DNA of 6,477 nt from an uncultured Hungatella sp. (GTDB lineage: Bacteria; Bacillota; Clostridia; Lachnospirales; Lachnospiraceae): the NCBI GenBank assembly GCA_959018155.1, contig CAUEKH010000147.1, positions 1-6,477 on the forward strand. The letters are read 5' to 3'. Position 1 is the stretch's first letter. Every line of letters starts with the position of its first letter. A model generated the notes under the pieces. That model saw nothing but the letters and a program-made list of their open reading frames with translations. It was not told where the DNA came from and did not search any database. Shown piece by piece: positions 5,454-6,477 of this stretch. The position numbers were made by a program, and so were the translations under genes.

Positions 5454-6477
5454 AAAGCCCGGAACCTCTGTGATTCCGAGGCCGAAGCTGTCATTCATAC
5501 GAATCACCGGCCCCTCAAACAGCGGTCCTCCCGTATATGGGTCCGTCTTGCAGAGCGATGGGCCGTCCAAATCAGCTCTCGTGATAATCCCCCGCCCTGC
5601 CGCCAAATGCGCCGCCGCGCTGACCGCAATCTTACTCTCCAGCATACAGCCAATCATACACTCCACCCCAAAACTCTCCGCGATAGAGCAGATTTTCAAA
5701 GCCTCATAGATTCCCCCGGTCTTCATCAGCTTAATATTGATTAAGTCTGCCGCCCGTTCCTTTATGATGTGGACAGCGTCCTCCACAGAAAATACGCTCT
5801 CGTCCGCCAGAATCGGTGTACTCACGTGACTCGTTACGAATTTCAGCCCTTCAAAATCGTGGGCCGCCACCGGCTGTTCCACCAGATCCATCTGAATTCC
5901 CATCTCTTCCAGATTCCGGATAATCGCGACAGCCTGCTTCGCCGTCCACCCCTGGTTTGCGTCAATCCGAAGCCTGATATCCGGCCCCACAGCCTCTCTG
6001 ATAGCCTTAATCCGTTCAATATCCCGTTCCGCCTCTTTGCCAACCTTGATCTTCAGAATCCGGAAGCCTTCCCCAACCGCCTTCAAGCTGTCCGATACCA
6101 TTTCCTCAATCCCGTTGACGCTGATGGTCAAATCCGTCTCTATCTCGGCTCTGCGCCCGCCTAACACCCGGTAAAGCGGCTTCTTACACGACTTTGCAAA
6201 TAAATCATAAACTGCCATATCCACCGCCGCCTTAGCCGACGTATTTTTTAAAATACAGCCATGAAGCTTTGCCATGATGCCGTCCAAATCATCAATCTCC
6301 ATACCCACCAGGTTCGGCGCAATAAATTCCTCAACAGCGCACCGGATAGAGCCCTTCGTATCTCCGGTAATCACCGCAGTAGGCGGCGCCTCCCCAAAGC
6401 CACACTGGCCGTCATCCGTCGTAACCCTGACTACTATATCATTGACACTCTCCACCGTGCGCAGCGCCGTCTTAAAC
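5433..6477 (-). CDS. ykfB: L-Ala-D/L-Glu (dipeptide) epimerase, enolase superfamily, 5'-truncated by window edge
   Basis: Cytoplasmic Mg-dependent enzyme that epimerises the second residue of L-Ala-D-Glu, a murein-recycling dipeptide, to L-Ala-L-Glu. The frame is open to the right edge and begins FKTALRTVESV, so about 18 N-terminal residues are missing; the GTG at 6455 is not the true start. Numbering from that GTG codon, the muconate-lactonising subgroup residues are all present: catalytic KIK (K135, K137), metal ligands D165 (RIDANQGW), E193 (LVEQPV) and D218 (LADES), the second-face base K242 (INIKLMKTGG), and the dipeptide-binding pair D295/D297 (RADLDGP). Their spacing matches Bacillus subtilis YkfB as I remember it (K160/K162, D191, E219, D244, K268, D321/D323). 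GEAPPT and VITGD (21-32) also fit. The protein ends at family-normal length in ...GFEYQGSE, inside a 15-bp repeat array. The symbol is by similarity; related dipeptide epimerases with other specificity exist. Confidence 0.92.
   Translation of the reverse strand, partial: FKTALRTVESVNDIVVRVTTDDGQCGFGEAPPTAVITGDTKGSIRCAVEEFIAPNLVGMEIDDLDGIMAKLHGCILKNTSAKAAVDMAVYDLFAKSCKKPLYRVLGGRRAEIETDLTISVNGIEEMVSDSLKAVGEGFRILKIKVGKEAERDIERIKAIREAVGPDIRLRIDANQGWTAKQAVAIIRNLEEMGIQMDLVEQPVAAHDFEGLKFVTSHVSTPILADESVFSVEDAVHIIKERAADLINIKLMKTGGIYEALKICSIAESFGVECMIGCMLESKIAVSAAAHLAAGRGIITRADLDGPSLCKTDPYTGGPLFEGPVIRMNDSFGLGITEVPGFEYQGSE

Overview
The window holds six genes, all read from the minus strand and densely packed: one gene cluster seen from downstream to upstream. 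In transcription order (right to left) they are an L-Ala-D/L-Glu dipeptide epimerase (N-terminus off the right edge), then a complete oppA-oppB-oppC-oppD oligopeptide ABC importer, then the first 46 codons of oppF running off the left edge. Strong GGAGG-type ribosome binding sites, the OppA lipoprotein signal, the Gram-positive form of OppC/OppD and a roughly balanced base composition suggest a Firmicute of the Clostridia, perhaps Lachnospiraceae. That placement is an inference; the window has no rRNA or marker gene.

Layout: 6477-5433 epimerase; 5453-5351 a 15-bp tandem repeat covering the 3' end of the epimerase gene and the start of the spacer; 5334-5297 two overlapping, mutually exclusive small hairpins ahead of oppA; 5269-3308 oppA (lipoprotein peptide receptor); 3307-3155 a 153-nt spacer with a 20-nt perfect palindrome and a 55-nt terminator-like inverted repeat; 3154-2213 oppB; 2216-1206 oppC (overlaps oppB); 1186-137 oppD; 140-1 oppF (overlaps oppD). 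No RNA genes, insertion sequences, CRISPR arrays or plus-strand genes are supported, and no convincing promoter was found.

How it works together: OppA captures peptides outside the membrane, OppB/OppC form the channel, OppD/OppF hydrolyse ATP. The epimerase interconverts L-Ala-D-Glu and L-Ala-L-Glu, the step that makes the murein-derived dipeptide degradable by ordinary peptidases. Linkage suggests the importer brings in cell-wall (or other) peptides that the epimerase feeds into catabolism. The individual gene families are well known. The less ordinary features are the in-frame pentapeptide-coding minisatellite at the epimerase 3' end, with a 2-bp loss that creates the present stop codon, and the large hairpin between oppA and oppB.
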